NCBI GenBank assembly: GCA_937978655.1
Contig: CALJUX010000012.1
Location: 30,807-94,806 of the forward strand
DNA length: 64,000 bases
Reading direction: 5' to 3'
DNA from: an uncultured Chromatiaceae bacterium
Lineage (GTDB): Bacteria > Pseudomonadota > Gammaproteobacteria > Enterobacterales > Alteromonadaceae
Below are positions 42,901-50,535 of the stretch, in pieces. Below the pieces are notes generated by a model. It worked only from the letters and a program-made list of their open reading frames with translations, was not told the DNA's origin and did no database searches. Within the stretch, counting starts at the first letter, position 1; every line of letters starts with the position of its first letter. Both the position numbers and the translations under genes were made by a program.

Positions 42901-43033
42901 GGTGGTGATTTTTGGCGGTCTGGTCAGCTCGACTATTCTCGACACTATCCTGACGCCGCTGATGTTCTGGTTATGGGGCCGCGAGCCGCTCGAGCGCTTG
43001 CTGGCCAATACTGATAAATCTGAAGTCTATTGA
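39926..43033 (+). CDS. heavy-metal-type RND efflux permease (CusA/CzcA family)
   Basis: A 1035-residue inner-membrane pump with the twelve-helix RND plan and two large periplasmic loops. N terminus LPVDVFPDLNKPTVTLLTEAGGMAPEEVE is typical of HME-RND proteins. The helix-4 signature reads ALGELVDDAVVDVENVLRR; it differs from the CzcA (DFGIIVDGAVV) and CusA (AIGAMVDAAIVM) forms and looks like the less studied HME group. It probably exports a metal cation by proton antiport, but the metal cannot be set from this motif. GAGGTAAGC precedes the ATG. The operon has no outer-membrane factor gene, so a channel encoded elsewhere must serve. Confidence 0.92.
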   Translation: MFNALIRLCLQQRLFVLGAALILLIYGSFSLRQLPVDVFPDLNKPTVTLLTEAGGMAPEEVEQLVSFPLETSMNGMPGVSRVRSVSGVGLSVLYIEFDWGSDIYRNRQMVAERLSLAGEQLPEGVVPQLGPVSSIMGEILLLAIPADPDKVSPMLVREFADWVVRPRLLSIPGVAQVIPIGGEVRQYRVEPIAAQMAALGVSLNQIEQALTGFGANSSGGFLEAQGREWLIRNIGRTTDLADLQQLVVTVQNDQPVLLSQLANVEVVAATKRGDGGYKGKPAVILSVQKQPAADSVALTKQIEAAVTELSKGLPAGVEAPVFLFKQADFINNSIDNVIEALRDGAVMVAIILFMFLLNSRTTAISLLAIPLSLLTAVLVFRYFGLSINTMTLGGLAIALGELVDDAVVDVENVLRRLKENAQKAVPAPVLQVIADASGEVRSGVVYATLIVVLVFVPLFALSGIEGRLFSPLGIAYITSILASMLVAITVTPVLCYYLLPGLTQKQHGDSALVRLLKKRDEQLLRWSFGHVRSLLAVALIAVVAAASTVPLFARSFLPAFNEGTLTINLLLQPGTALSESNKIGALAEQLLLQVPEVTQVGRRTGRAELDEHAEGVHYGEIDVDLKPSERPRQEVLAEIRRVLSVLPGSVSVGQPISHRLDHLLSGVRAQIAVKVFGDDIATLRALGASLQAELGKVAGVTDLTLEKQVLIPQLKVRVDYQKAAAYGVAPGELLHSLQQQIDGVKLSQLVSNERRFDLLLRLPDGAREPQALSGLLIQTPKGAVPLALLAEVVESDGPNQISRENGRRRIVLSANVEGRDLSHAVTDIRAVLAAANLPEGYFTVLEGQFQAQEQASSLIALLSLGSLLAMLLVLYSRYQSLRLTLIIMANIPLALIGSVLALWLSGQPLSVATLVGFITLAGIATRNGILKISHYINLCRFEGEVFGQAMIIRGSLERLTPVLMTALVAAFALLPLLFSADAPGKEILHPVAVVIFGGLVSSTILDTILTPLMFWLWGREPLERLLANTDKSEVY

Positions 43034-43047
43034 TAAAGAAGGAATCA

Positions 43048-43557
43048 ATGATGGTTAAGCCCTTAGTAAAAACGCTGCTGTTAGCCGCAGGCCTGTTCAG
43101 TAGCGCTGCTTTTGCTCATACCGACGAGTACTTAGATACTGTGGTTGGCCCAAACGGTGGCCAGCTGCGGATGGCCGGTGCTTATCACTTTGAGCTGGTG
43201 CTGGCCAAAGACGCCAAAGCCGGCGCGCCGAGCGCGGTCAAACTGTATTTACTCGATCACGGTAACAACCCGCAGCCAGCCAAAGATGCCAAAGCCACAG
43301 TGCTGATTGTGTCCGGCAAAGCCAAAGCCAAAACAGAGCTTCTGCCTAACGGCGATAACCTGTTGGCCGGCAGCGCGGCTTATACCGCGGCAGAAGATTT
43401 AAAAGCGGTGGTGAATATCAGCATCAAAACTGAACATGGCGAAGTGACAGAGCAGGCGATGTTTACGCCGTTTAAGCCAGTGCCGGCCAAAGCGGAAGCT
43501 GAGCATGAGCACGGGCATGAACATGCGCACGAAGACGAAAAAGGCCATAAACATTAA
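43048..43557 (+). CDS. His-rich periplasmic metal-binding protein of the RND operon
   Basis: A 169-residue exported protein. After the signal peptide (AFA-HTDEYLD) comes a domain with GPNGGQLRMAGAYHFELVLAKD and KLYLLDHGNN that resembles the Ig-like domain of the first operon protein. The C terminus is a string of His/Glu (HEHGHEHAHEDEKGHKH), a strong metal-binding tail. AAGGAATCA before the ATG at 43048 sets the start. Likely a periplasmic metal buffer or chaperone for the pump. Confidence 0.82.
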   Translation: MMVKPLVKTLLLAAGLFSSAAFAHTDEYLDTVVGPNGGQLRMAGAYHFELVLAKDAKAGAPSAVKLYLLDHGNNPQPAKDAKATVLIVSGKAKAKTELLPNGDNLLAGSAAYTAAEDLKAVVNISIKTEHGEVTEQAMFTPFKPVPAKAEAEHEHGHEHAHEDEKGHKH

Positions 43558-43652
43558 TCATTTGCGTTAACGCCGCCGGCGGCAGAATGGCTTTGCCAAC
43601 GCTGCCGTTTTTGCTTTATGCTCAGTGGTGTTTTTTTCACCTAGGTGCATCA

Positions 43653-44426
43653 ATGCAGGTTGTAACGCGATGGTTGATTAGCTGCTGGCTGCTGATGCTG
43701 GCCGTTCCGGCGTTTGGCGCGGCAGATGCTGACAAACCCGCAGTCCGTATTGCGGCGGAAGACAACTGGCCGCCATTTTCGGACGAAAAAGGCCAGGGTC
43801 TGTCGTCGGTGCTGGTGACTGCAGCTTTTGCCCGCAGTGGCTACCGCATTGAAACCATTGCAGTGCCTTATGCCCGCGCTTTGCATTACACCGCCAAAGG
43901 CAAGACCGACGCCTGCTGGAACGTCACACGACAGGCCAGCACAGTACGGGACTATCTGTTGCACCAACAGCCGCTGTTTCAGGCGGCGTCATCGTTTTAT
44001 TATCACCGGCTGGCCAAACCTTACCGCTCTGTTGCTGAGATCCCGGACGGTACTGTGGTCGGGGTCATCTTGGGCTACGAATATGGTGATGCCTTTGAGC
44101 AGCATAAAAAGCGTTTTCAGCTGGTGGAGGTGTCAACCCATCCACAGCTGATTGCATTGTTACAGCACGATAAACTGGATCTGGCGATTTTCTTTGATGA
44201 CGTACTTGCGTATTACCTGTCGCAGCCGGTTTATGCCCAACACCGGCTGCAAAAAGGCCGGTTGAATCATGTCAGTGATATTTATGTTGCGTTCAGCCGG
44301 GCCACGCCACGCAGCCAGGAGCTGGCCACGGCGCTGGATGCCGGTCTCAGTCAGTTACAGCGCAGTGGCGATTATCAGCGCATCTTGCGGCAGTTTAAGC
44401 AAAGCAGCGGCCGTGTGACCGACTAA
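43653..44426 (+). CDS. periplasmic solute-binding-like protein (SBP_bac_3)
   Basis: A 257-residue protein: signal peptide ending FGA-ADADK, then the two-lobe fold of polar amino-acid-binding proteins with VRIAAEDNWPPFSDEKGQG, VPYARALHYTAKGKTDACWNVTR and VGVILGYEYGDAF. No ABC permease or ATPase is near, so it may be a stand-alone sensor or scavenging protein. TAGGTG before the ATG at 43653 supports the start over the longer frame. It is convergent with the next gene and overlaps its stop by four bases. Confidence 0.75.
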   Translation: MQVVTRWLISCWLLMLAVPAFGAADADKPAVRIAAEDNWPPFSDEKGQGLSSVLVTAAFARSGYRIETIAVPYARALHYTAKGKTDACWNVTRQASTVRDYLLHQQPLFQAASSFYYHRLAKPYRSVAEIPDGTVVGVILGYEYGDAFEQHKKRFQLVEVSTHPQLIALLQHDKLDLAIFFDDVLAYYLSQPVYAQHRLQKGRLNHVSDIYVAFSRATPRSQELATALDAGLSQLQRSGDYQRILRQFKQSSGRVTD

Positions 44427-45343
44427 CGCTGTAACAACTGGCGGATACGTTGCAGATCTGGCTGACGATGCAGCGGCAGCAGTGTCACATCGGTCTGTTG
44501 CAGCAATTCAATTGCTTCTGCAGGGCGTCGTAGTTGCCACAGGGCTTCGGCCCGGTACAGCCGGCTTTCGGCTTGTGCTATTGGTTCTTCCGCCTGACGA
44601 TAATGATCAAATGCAGCGGCAAAATGCCGTTCGGCGTCCTGCCACAAGCCGATGCGGGTACTGATCCGCGCCAGATTAAAATGCGCTTCAGCGCGCAGTG
44701 CCGGATGGCCGATTTTGTCGGCCCAGCCCAACGCCAGCTGGCGGTGCTGCAGCGCTTTGTCTGGCTGCTGTAAATAATTGGCGTAGTGACCAAGATTATT
44801 CTGCAGTTCGTAGTGCAATTTCGCATCCTGGCTGGCCTGATAACGTTTTTCCAGCAGCGCCAGCTGGTCATAACTGTGCTGGTAGTTGCCACCGGCATAC
44901 AGCTGCACGTTGTACAAGCGGATATAACTCATCGGGTCCGCAGTGCTCTGTTGCCAGTCACTCATCAGCGCCACCGCTTTGTCGAGGTAATGTTTGCTTT
45001 GCAGCTTTTTATCCTGGGCATACAGCAGTTTGGCGTGGTAGATGTAAATGCGCGCCAGAAAGGCGGTTGGCGCGCTGTTGTCTGTGACAAAAGCTGAGGT
45101 TAAGGCAAATAACGGGCCGGACGATTGTTGGCTGAACATCGCATCCAGTTTCAGCAATTGCACTTCGTACCAGAGCCGGCTGGCAGGCTGAATTTGTTGC
45201 AGCGCCGCGTCACTGGCGTCGACACAACGCGGAAAAGACTGCATGCAAATTTGCTGCAATTGCTGAATATCCACCGCCGGGCGCGCCTGCGCCGACAAGG
45301 CGCAGCAGGTCAGCAGACTGAGCAGATGCCAAAACCGTTTCAA
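44423..45343 (-). CDS. secreted TPR-like repeat protein
   Basis: About 306 residues if it starts with the TTG at 45343: KRFWHLLSLLTCCALSAQA is a fair signal peptide. The body is made of amphipathic helix pairs with TPR spacing (NNLGHYANYLQQPDKALQHRQLALGWADKIG, AEAHFNLARISTRIGLWQDAERHF). Proteins of this kind often form the N-terminal sensing part of diguanylate cyclases or histidine kinases; here no output domain follows. The frame continues upstream to 45451 without a good signal. Start choice is uncertain. Confidence 0.6.
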   Translation of the reverse strand: MKRFWHLLSLLTCCALSAQARPAVDIQQLQQICMQSFPRCVDASDAALQQIQPASRLWYEVQLLKLDAMFSQQSSGPLFALTSAFVTDNSAPTAFLARIYIYHAKLLYAQDKKLQSKHYLDKAVALMSDWQQSTADPMSYIRLYNVQLYAGGNYQHSYDQLALLEKRYQASQDAKLHYELQNNLGHYANYLQQPDKALQHRQLALGWADKIGHPALRAEAHFNLARISTRIGLWQDAERHFAAAFDHYRQAEEPIAQAESRLYRAEALWQLRRPAEAIELLQQTDVTLLPLHRQPDLQRIRQLLQR

Positions 45344-45554
45344 AACCTGAGGTACTCCCGCAATATGAACGCGGCACAGTATATCCGGCACTGTGGCTGC
45401 TGTCCTGTGTCTGAAGGTGTGAAAGTGGTGCTGATGCAGGGTTTTCTGCACTGGACTGAGCAGTGCTGTTCAGTTGCGATAAAGATATCAACTTGTTTAC
45501 TGGCTGTTATTATGCCGCGCCACAACCTGTGGTGCCAGCCTGCCGGAGCCCACA

Positions 45555-46403
45555 ATGAAGCTGAAATTCGCCGTCCTGATGCCAACTATCCTGTTATTAA
45601 CCGCCTGTCAGTCTACCCCTGAAGAAGACATGCCACTGCCGCTGGGTTTTGCTGAGCAGGCGCAGCTGCTGCCATTAAAACGCCCGGTGGTAACTTTTTC
45701 CGACGATGCCTGGCATCAGCAAATTGGCGCTTATCAGTTAAATCAGATGGATTTGTCCGGTAAATCCCTGCAGAAAGTCAGCAGCGGTACTGAATGGCAA
45801 ACCACCGCGCGCGGCGGTTTATTATTCCAGCTGATTTTCCACGACAACGTCAATGTGGCCGGTGAAATAGTTAATAAATACAACAGCAAAGCTGAGCAAA
45901 CCTTCAGTTTTGATATTCAGGCGCCAGGCTCGGCCACAGTACACAGCGAATGTCAGATTTTGGTATTTGGTCATGGTGAAGAGACCACCGATAACGGCGT
46001 CAATAGTTACAACTGGCAAACTTCAGAGCAGGAACTGAGTTACCTCGGTTGTCGCTTCACGCAGGACGGGCAGGTGTCGCAGCTGGTGGTGGAAGATAAA
46101 GCAGGTGCCGCGCCAGTATATCGGCTGCATCAGGGCAGTCGCCTGCTGGATCTGACGCCGGTACTCGCGGCGCCAGAGCTGGCGAAATACAACAGTTTTT
46201 TTCAGGGCGGCGAAACTGGTTTTCTGTTAAAAAACGGCGACTTGCAGCAGGCCGCTTTGCAACTGAGCCACGATGAGTCAAGGTTGTGGCTGAAAAAAGA
46301 TCTGTCAGCCAACACACAAGCCTTTTACATTGCGGCTTTGTTCAGTCTGCAGATGTATCACTGGCAAAACAGCCAATGGCCGGTGGACCAACCGCAACAT
46401 TAA
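45555..46403 (+). CDS. lipoprotein of unknown function
   Basis: A 282-residue protein with a lipobox (ILLLTAC) and an N-terminal lipoprotein signal. The mature part is beta-rich with two Cys (HSECQIL, LGCRF). No catalytic motif or known domain was seen. GGAG eight bases before the ATG supports the start. It converges with the TDT transporter gene, the two stops overlapping by four bases. Confidence 0.7.
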   Translation: MKLKFAVLMPTILLLTACQSTPEEDMPLPLGFAEQAQLLPLKRPVVTFSDDAWHQQIGAYQLNQMDLSGKSLQKVSSGTEWQTTARGGLLFQLIFHDNVNVAGEIVNKYNSKAEQTFSFDIQAPGSATVHSECQILVFGHGEETTDNGVNSYNWQTSEQELSYLGCRFTQDGQVSQLVVEDKAGAAPVYRLHQGSRLLDLTPVLAAPELAKYNSFFQGGETGFLLKNGDLQQAALQLSHDESRLWLKKDLSANTQAFYIAALFSLQMYHWQNSQWPVDQPQH

Positions 46404-47413
46404 GCAGATCCGATGATTTGTGATGCTGGCCGCCAGACCTTGCCAAGTTGCCACAGATAACGGCTCAGTACGTAGCCACAGACGGTCAGCGCCACAGCAA
46501 ATTCCAGCTGGGCCAGCGTCAGTTGCCATGTTGCCAGCTGTTGCAGCACAACGGCATTCTGTTGTGACAGGTAACCTGACAGTTTCAGCAGGGCGGTGGC
46601 ACTAATCACCAGCGGGAAAGTGCAGGCAGCAAAGGCCGGGTTGAAGCTGCCGCGCAGCAGCCCTGGCAGTTGCCACCACACTCTTAAGGTTAACAGCAGC
46701 GCCACGGCGCTTAAGCCCAACAAGACTTTGACCGGTAATGCCGCGACCAGTGGCAGACTCAGCAAGCCAGCCAGGGTCAGGCTGCCGGGCGCGGCCAGAA
46801 TGGCCAGCAAAGGCCGTTGCGGCGCGGGCAAAGGCGTGCCGCAGCGTAAGCGGTACAACATCAGCGGTAACATCAGCAGATAAGCCAGTAAACCGGCGCC
46901 GGCCAAAACCTGCAGCAGCCACAACGGGGCGCTGACTGGCGCTGTTAATACTGCGACGACAAACCCAATCGGCGGAATAAACCAGGCCGGCACTAAATCG
47001 GTCAGCGCAAACTGCGCCAGCCGATAGCGGATAAAAGCGCTTAACAGCAGCAAATGTGCCGTCAGCGCCAGCCACCACAATCCACCCGCCAGCACCGGCA
47101 TCAGTGTTTGCAACGCCGCACTTTGGACTAATGTCGCCATGCACATCACCGGCAACAGACTACCGGCCACCGGATGCGCCAGTTCCTGTTGCAGCAGCTT
47201 TGGTGCGCGCAAAAACTTCAGTAACACCGCGAGGAGCAGCGGCAGCGCCAGCACGGCAGCGCTTAGCTGTACTTTGCCAGCAAAGCCAAATAACTGATCG
47301 GCACACCAGCCGAGGCTGGCAAGGCCGAGCGCTAAGCCTGCGGCCGCAGTCGGTACGCTGCTTAAAGACGGGCGATGAAACTGCATCTGGCTGAACAGTC
47401 TGAACTGGCGCAT
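46400..47413 (-). CDS. TDT-family (TehA/SLAC1-like) membrane transporter
   Basis: A 337-residue protein with ten hydrophobic helices and few charges. The segments HPVAGSLLPVMCMATLVQSAAL and FIPPIGFVVAVLTAP, with SFNPAFAACTFPLVISATALLKL near the end, follow the tellurite-resistance/dicarboxylate transporter pattern. Relatives export sulfite, malate or other anions. It is divergent from a LysR gene with 97 bases between them, a common arrangement in which the LysR protein controls the transporter. Confidence 0.8.
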   Translation of the reverse strand: MRQFRLFSQMQFHRPSLSSVPTAAAGLALGLASLGWCADQLFGFAGKVQLSAAVLALPLLLAVLLKFLRAPKLLQQELAHPVAGSLLPVMCMATLVQSAALQTLMPVLAGGLWWLALTAHLLLLSAFIRYRLAQFALTDLVPAWFIPPIGFVVAVLTAPVSAPLWLLQVLAGAGLLAYLLMLPLMLYRLRCGTPLPAPQRPLLAILAAPGSLTLAGLLSLPLVAALPVKVLLGLSAVALLLTLRVWWQLPGLLRGSFNPAFAACTFPLVISATALLKLSGYLSQQNAVVLQQLATWQLTLAQLEFAVALTVCGYVLSRYLWQLGKVWRPASQIIGSA

Positions 47414-47510
47414 TGGGTTACCTCACAAGTGGTAGCAATGGCACTAGCTTAGGTTGCTTTAGATGTTTAGAATATCGATATAAATTTAACCAGTCATTTA
47501 GAAAAATTAT

Positions 47511-48404
47511 ATGAGCATCAGTTTTCGTCAGCTCAAAGCATTTGTCGCGGTAGCGCGGCTGGGCAATTTAGGCGCAGCCGCCGACCAGCTGTGTCTGACC
47601 CGCGGCGCGATTTCGCAGGCGTTAAAAGAGCTGGAGACACAGCTTGGCACGCCACTGTTTGACCGCGCCCATCCGCATTTGCTGCTGAACAGTGAAGGCG
47701 CGTTGTTATTGCCGCTCGCCGATGAAATGCTGACCCGGCTGGCTGATATCGGCGCGCTGTTTGCGCACAGTGGCGACAGCGCCGGCAAAGCGCTGCTGCG
47801 CATCGGTGCCAGTCAGACCATCGGCAATTATCTGTTGCCGGGGTTATTGGCACAGCTGGGGCCGCAGTGGCAGCTCAGTGTGTTTATTGCCAACAGTCAG
47901 CAATTAGCTGCACGTTTGCTGGCGTTTGAGCTGGATTTGGCACTGATTGAAGGCGAAGTCACCGATCCGCAGCTACACAGCGAAGCCTGGCAGCAGGACC
48001 AGATGATCTTAGTGGCAAGCCCGGCGCATCCGCTGGCGTTGTCGGTCAAAGCTGCGGGAAAAGTGCTGAGCGCTGCCGATTTAGCCGGGCAATACTGGGT
48101 ACTGCGCGAACCGGCGTCCGGCAGCCGCGAGCAGTTTGATAAATATCTGCGGCCACAACTGCCAAACCCCGGCACTGTGCTGGAACTCAATACGTTAGAA
48201 GCGGTGCTGAACACAGTACAACAGGGCCTCGGCCTCACGCTGGTGTCAGAACTCGCCGCCCGCGACCGGCTGGCCAGCGGTGCACTGCAGATGTTGCCGT
48301 TTGCGCAGTTGATGCCGCGTCAGCTGCATCTATGCTGGCACCGCGACAAATACCTGTCCGCCGCCAGCCAGCGTTTTATCCGGTTTTGCCGGTTGGGGGA
48401 TTGA
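47511..48404 (+). CDS. LysR-family transcriptional regulator
   Basis: A 297-residue regulator. The winged HTH is typical (SFRQLKAFVAVARLGNLGAAADQLCLTRGAISQALKELE). The effector domain has LRIGASQTIGNYLLPGLL and VNTVQQGLGLTLVSE-type motifs, in the CysB/YeiE/CbbR style. Likely controls the divergent TDT transporter; the AT-rich gap with GAATATCGATATAAATTT (about 47470) is a fitting T-N11-A type site. The inducer is not known. Confidence 0.9.
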   Translation: MSISFRQLKAFVAVARLGNLGAAADQLCLTRGAISQALKELETQLGTPLFDRAHPHLLLNSEGALLLPLADEMLTRLADIGALFAHSGDSAGKALLRIGASQTIGNYLLPGLLAQLGPQWQLSVFIANSQQLAARLLAFELDLALIEGEVTDPQLHSEAWQQDQMILVASPAHPLALSVKAAGKVLSAADLAGQYWVLREPASGSREQFDKYLRPQLPNPGTVLELNTLEAVLNTVQQGLGLTLVSELAARDRLASGALQMLPFAQLMPRQLHLCWHRDKYLSAASQRFIRFCRLGD

Positions 48405-48592
48405 TATTTTTGGGGGATGTACGGCGACACTTCGTTTGCCGTACTTACGTGCTATTCGGCATTGTAGGTACGGCAAGCGCAGCGCCGCCGTACGCCAACG
48501 GTGAGATAGTGCACGGCGGTAGTCAACGAACGTCACTTAGTGATCATCGTGTGACGACCATCGTGTGACGACCATCGCGTGACGACCAGCAG
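48405..48592. repeat. intergenic short-repeat cluster with 14-bp tandem units
   Basis: 48547-48588 holds three adjacent 14-bp units: TCGTGTGACGACCA twice and TCGCGTGACGACCA. In reverse complement these are TGGTCGTCACACGA, the same family as the units at 31158 and 33652. GTACGGC/GCCGTAC pairs at 48420-48493 can form hairpins, and AGCGCCGCCGTAC at 48481 also occurs at 31211. Confidence 0.8.
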
Positions 48593-50533
48593 TTAAAACC
48601 TGTTGCTGACCTTCAGCTCAATTTCCCAGCTGTCGACGCCGGGGGCTGAGGTCATTGGGGTCGACAAATCGATGTGGACCACGTGGTTGTTACTGGATTT
48701 GGACGAATAAATCCGCATGCCAACGCCGACGCTGCCGAGCCAGCGGTCGGTCAGGTTTTGCCGTAACAAATCACTGTTGCTGCGAAAGATTTGCTCCGGG
48801 CGCTGCATTGGTGCTGAGGCTGCTGCAGCCAGAGCCGCTGAAGCCAGAGCCGTTGGGGCAAAAGTGTTGCTGACATCGAGGCCGACCGGCAGCGCAAAAC
48901 GTGCCGCCAGTGCGGCCGGATTCAGCAACTGCGGATCAGCCACGTTGCCACCATTGACGCGGCCAAGGTCGGCAAAAGCGACAAAACCGACATCAAGCAT
49001 CTTGTACAGGTTGATACGCGGATACCAGCGCAGCTCGCTGGTCAGCACGGATTTACTGATGCCGTGCTGATACTGCAGCGGATAACCGCGCAGCCCGCTG
49101 TCGCCACCAAGCTCCAGCGGCAGGTCGGCAAAATTACGGTTGCGCCGCGTCAGTTCGGCTTTGTTGTACCAGGTAAAATCGCGGTTAAGCTGATAAAAAT
49201 CTTCCGCCTGAAACCGCCATTCGCGTAAATCGCCGCCTTGCAGGCCGTCGATGAAATCAAAACCGCCTTCGAGTAACACCAGATGCTGGCGGTCACCAAA
49301 ACCTTTGCTGCTGTGCCCGATCAGCCGGTAGCCCAGTGAGGTGTCGGCCTGCAATTTACTGCTTTGCACACCAGCTTTCAGGCTATGGTGCCAGCCGAGA
49401 TTAATGTCTTCGGCGCGGTCGATAAACAGGATGTCGCTGAGCACGCGGTAGTCGTGTTGTTTGTATTCAACGCCGACCCAGGGATAAGCCCAGCTGCGGT
49501 CTTGTGGCAGCGCTAAGGTGGGTTGTCCGGGCATTAACAGCTGTGATGCCGGCGCAAAACGCCAGTCTTCACTGAGTATACCGGCCAGCAACCGGGTCGA
49601 GGCATGGTCCTGATAGGACCACAACATACCGGCGCTCAGGTCGATGCGGCGGTGATTAGTTTCAAAGATATTTTCCAGCGCACCGTTATGAAATACCTGG
49701 GTTTGCTGCAGGTCGCTCAGCCATTCTGTGTGGTACATCCAGCGGCTGTCGTCCTGATAAAACGGTTTTTCCAGTTGCAGCTGCTGCACATGGCCGTCGT
49801 CGTTATTGGTCCATTCAGCGGTCAGGTAGCTGTGAGCGAACCAGTCGTCGCCGGCCGAGTCGGTGACCAGCGACAGCGGCATTTCCAGTTTAAATTCGTA
49901 GCCGCTGCGCTGGGCGTCACTTTGGTATTTCACCGAAGTGCGTACGCCAAAACCGAGGAAGTTATCTTCTTTAAAACCAAAGGCATATTTGTTCTGACCG
50001 CCGCTGCGGCCGAGGCCAAAAGACGGCAGCAAGCTCCAGTTATCGGAAGTTTCCACCACCACGTCATAACTTTGGTCGGCGTTGCAGGTGGGACTTAACC
50101 GCACTTTGGCGTCATGGATATAAGATTTGTCACGCAGCAGCCGTTCGGCTTCGGCCAGATCGCTGACGCTGATTTCCTCGCCGCTGGCAAAAGGTAGTTC
50201 GCGTTTGACTGTGTCAGGCCGGGTGGTGATGTGCGCCCAGTTGGCAAAATGATGCAGCCAGATGGCGTCGGCGTCTTCCACAAAAATCGGCTCGGTGCGA
50301 ATGTGGATTTGGCCGACGCGGATGCGACGGTCATCGGTAGTCGTCGTCGCCGCGTCTTTGTTGTTTTTACTGCTGGCTGGTTTTTTATGTAGCCAGTCAC
50401 AGAACAATTCACTGGAGACCGGCTCCACTTGTTGTGGGGTTTCGCCGGCAACAGCGCTGCCTGAGATGAACAGCAAAGGTGCCATTGCGCTGCAAAGCGC
50501 ACAGTGCAACACCGACAAACGCAGGGAATGCAT
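48593..50533 (-). CDS. Omp85-family outer-membrane barrel with POTRA-like domain
   Basis: A 646-residue outer-membrane protein. Signal peptide, a short low-complexity linker (KNNKDAATTTTDD), a POTRA-like domain (IRVGQIHIRTEPIF...FASGEEISVSDLAEAERLLRDKSYIHDAKVRL), then a beta barrel. The Omp85 loop-6 motif is there as GGDSGLRGYPLQYQ, with a terminal strand ending VSNRF. It belongs with TamA/BamA-like or patatin-type barrels with a single POTRA. Partner unknown. It follows the phosphoethanolamine transferase gene on the same strand after two bases, so it is probably co-transcribed. Confidence 0.85.
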   Translation of the reverse strand: MHSLRLSVLHCALCSAMAPLLFISGSAVAGETPQQVEPVSSELFCDWLHKKPASSKNNKDAATTTTDDRRIRVGQIHIRTEPIFVEDADAIWLHHFANWAHITTRPDTVKRELPFASGEEISVSDLAEAERLLRDKSYIHDAKVRLSPTCNADQSYDVVVETSDNWSLLPSFGLGRSGGQNKYAFGFKEDNFLGFGVRTSVKYQSDAQRSGYEFKLEMPLSLVTDSAGDDWFAHSYLTAEWTNNDDGHVQQLQLEKPFYQDDSRWMYHTEWLSDLQQTQVFHNGALENIFETNHRRIDLSAGMLWSYQDHASTRLLAGILSEDWRFAPASQLLMPGQPTLALPQDRSWAYPWVGVEYKQHDYRVLSDILFIDRAEDINLGWHHSLKAGVQSSKLQADTSLGYRLIGHSSKGFGDRQHLVLLEGGFDFIDGLQGGDLREWRFQAEDFYQLNRDFTWYNKAELTRRNRNFADLPLELGGDSGLRGYPLQYQHGISKSVLTSELRWYPRINLYKMLDVGFVAFADLGRVNGGNVADPQLLNPAALAARFALPVGLDVSNTFAPTALASAALAAAASAPMQRPEQIFRSNSDLLRQNLTDRWLGSVGVGMRIYSSKSSNNHVVHIDLSTPMTSAPGVDSWEIELKVSNRF

Positions 50534-50535
50534 AC

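Noticed and set aside
45125..45622. 165-residue plus-strand frame upstream of the 45555 lipoprotein
   Set aside because: Overlaps the repeat-protein gene in antisense and the lipoprotein start in another frame; composition suggests a shadow.
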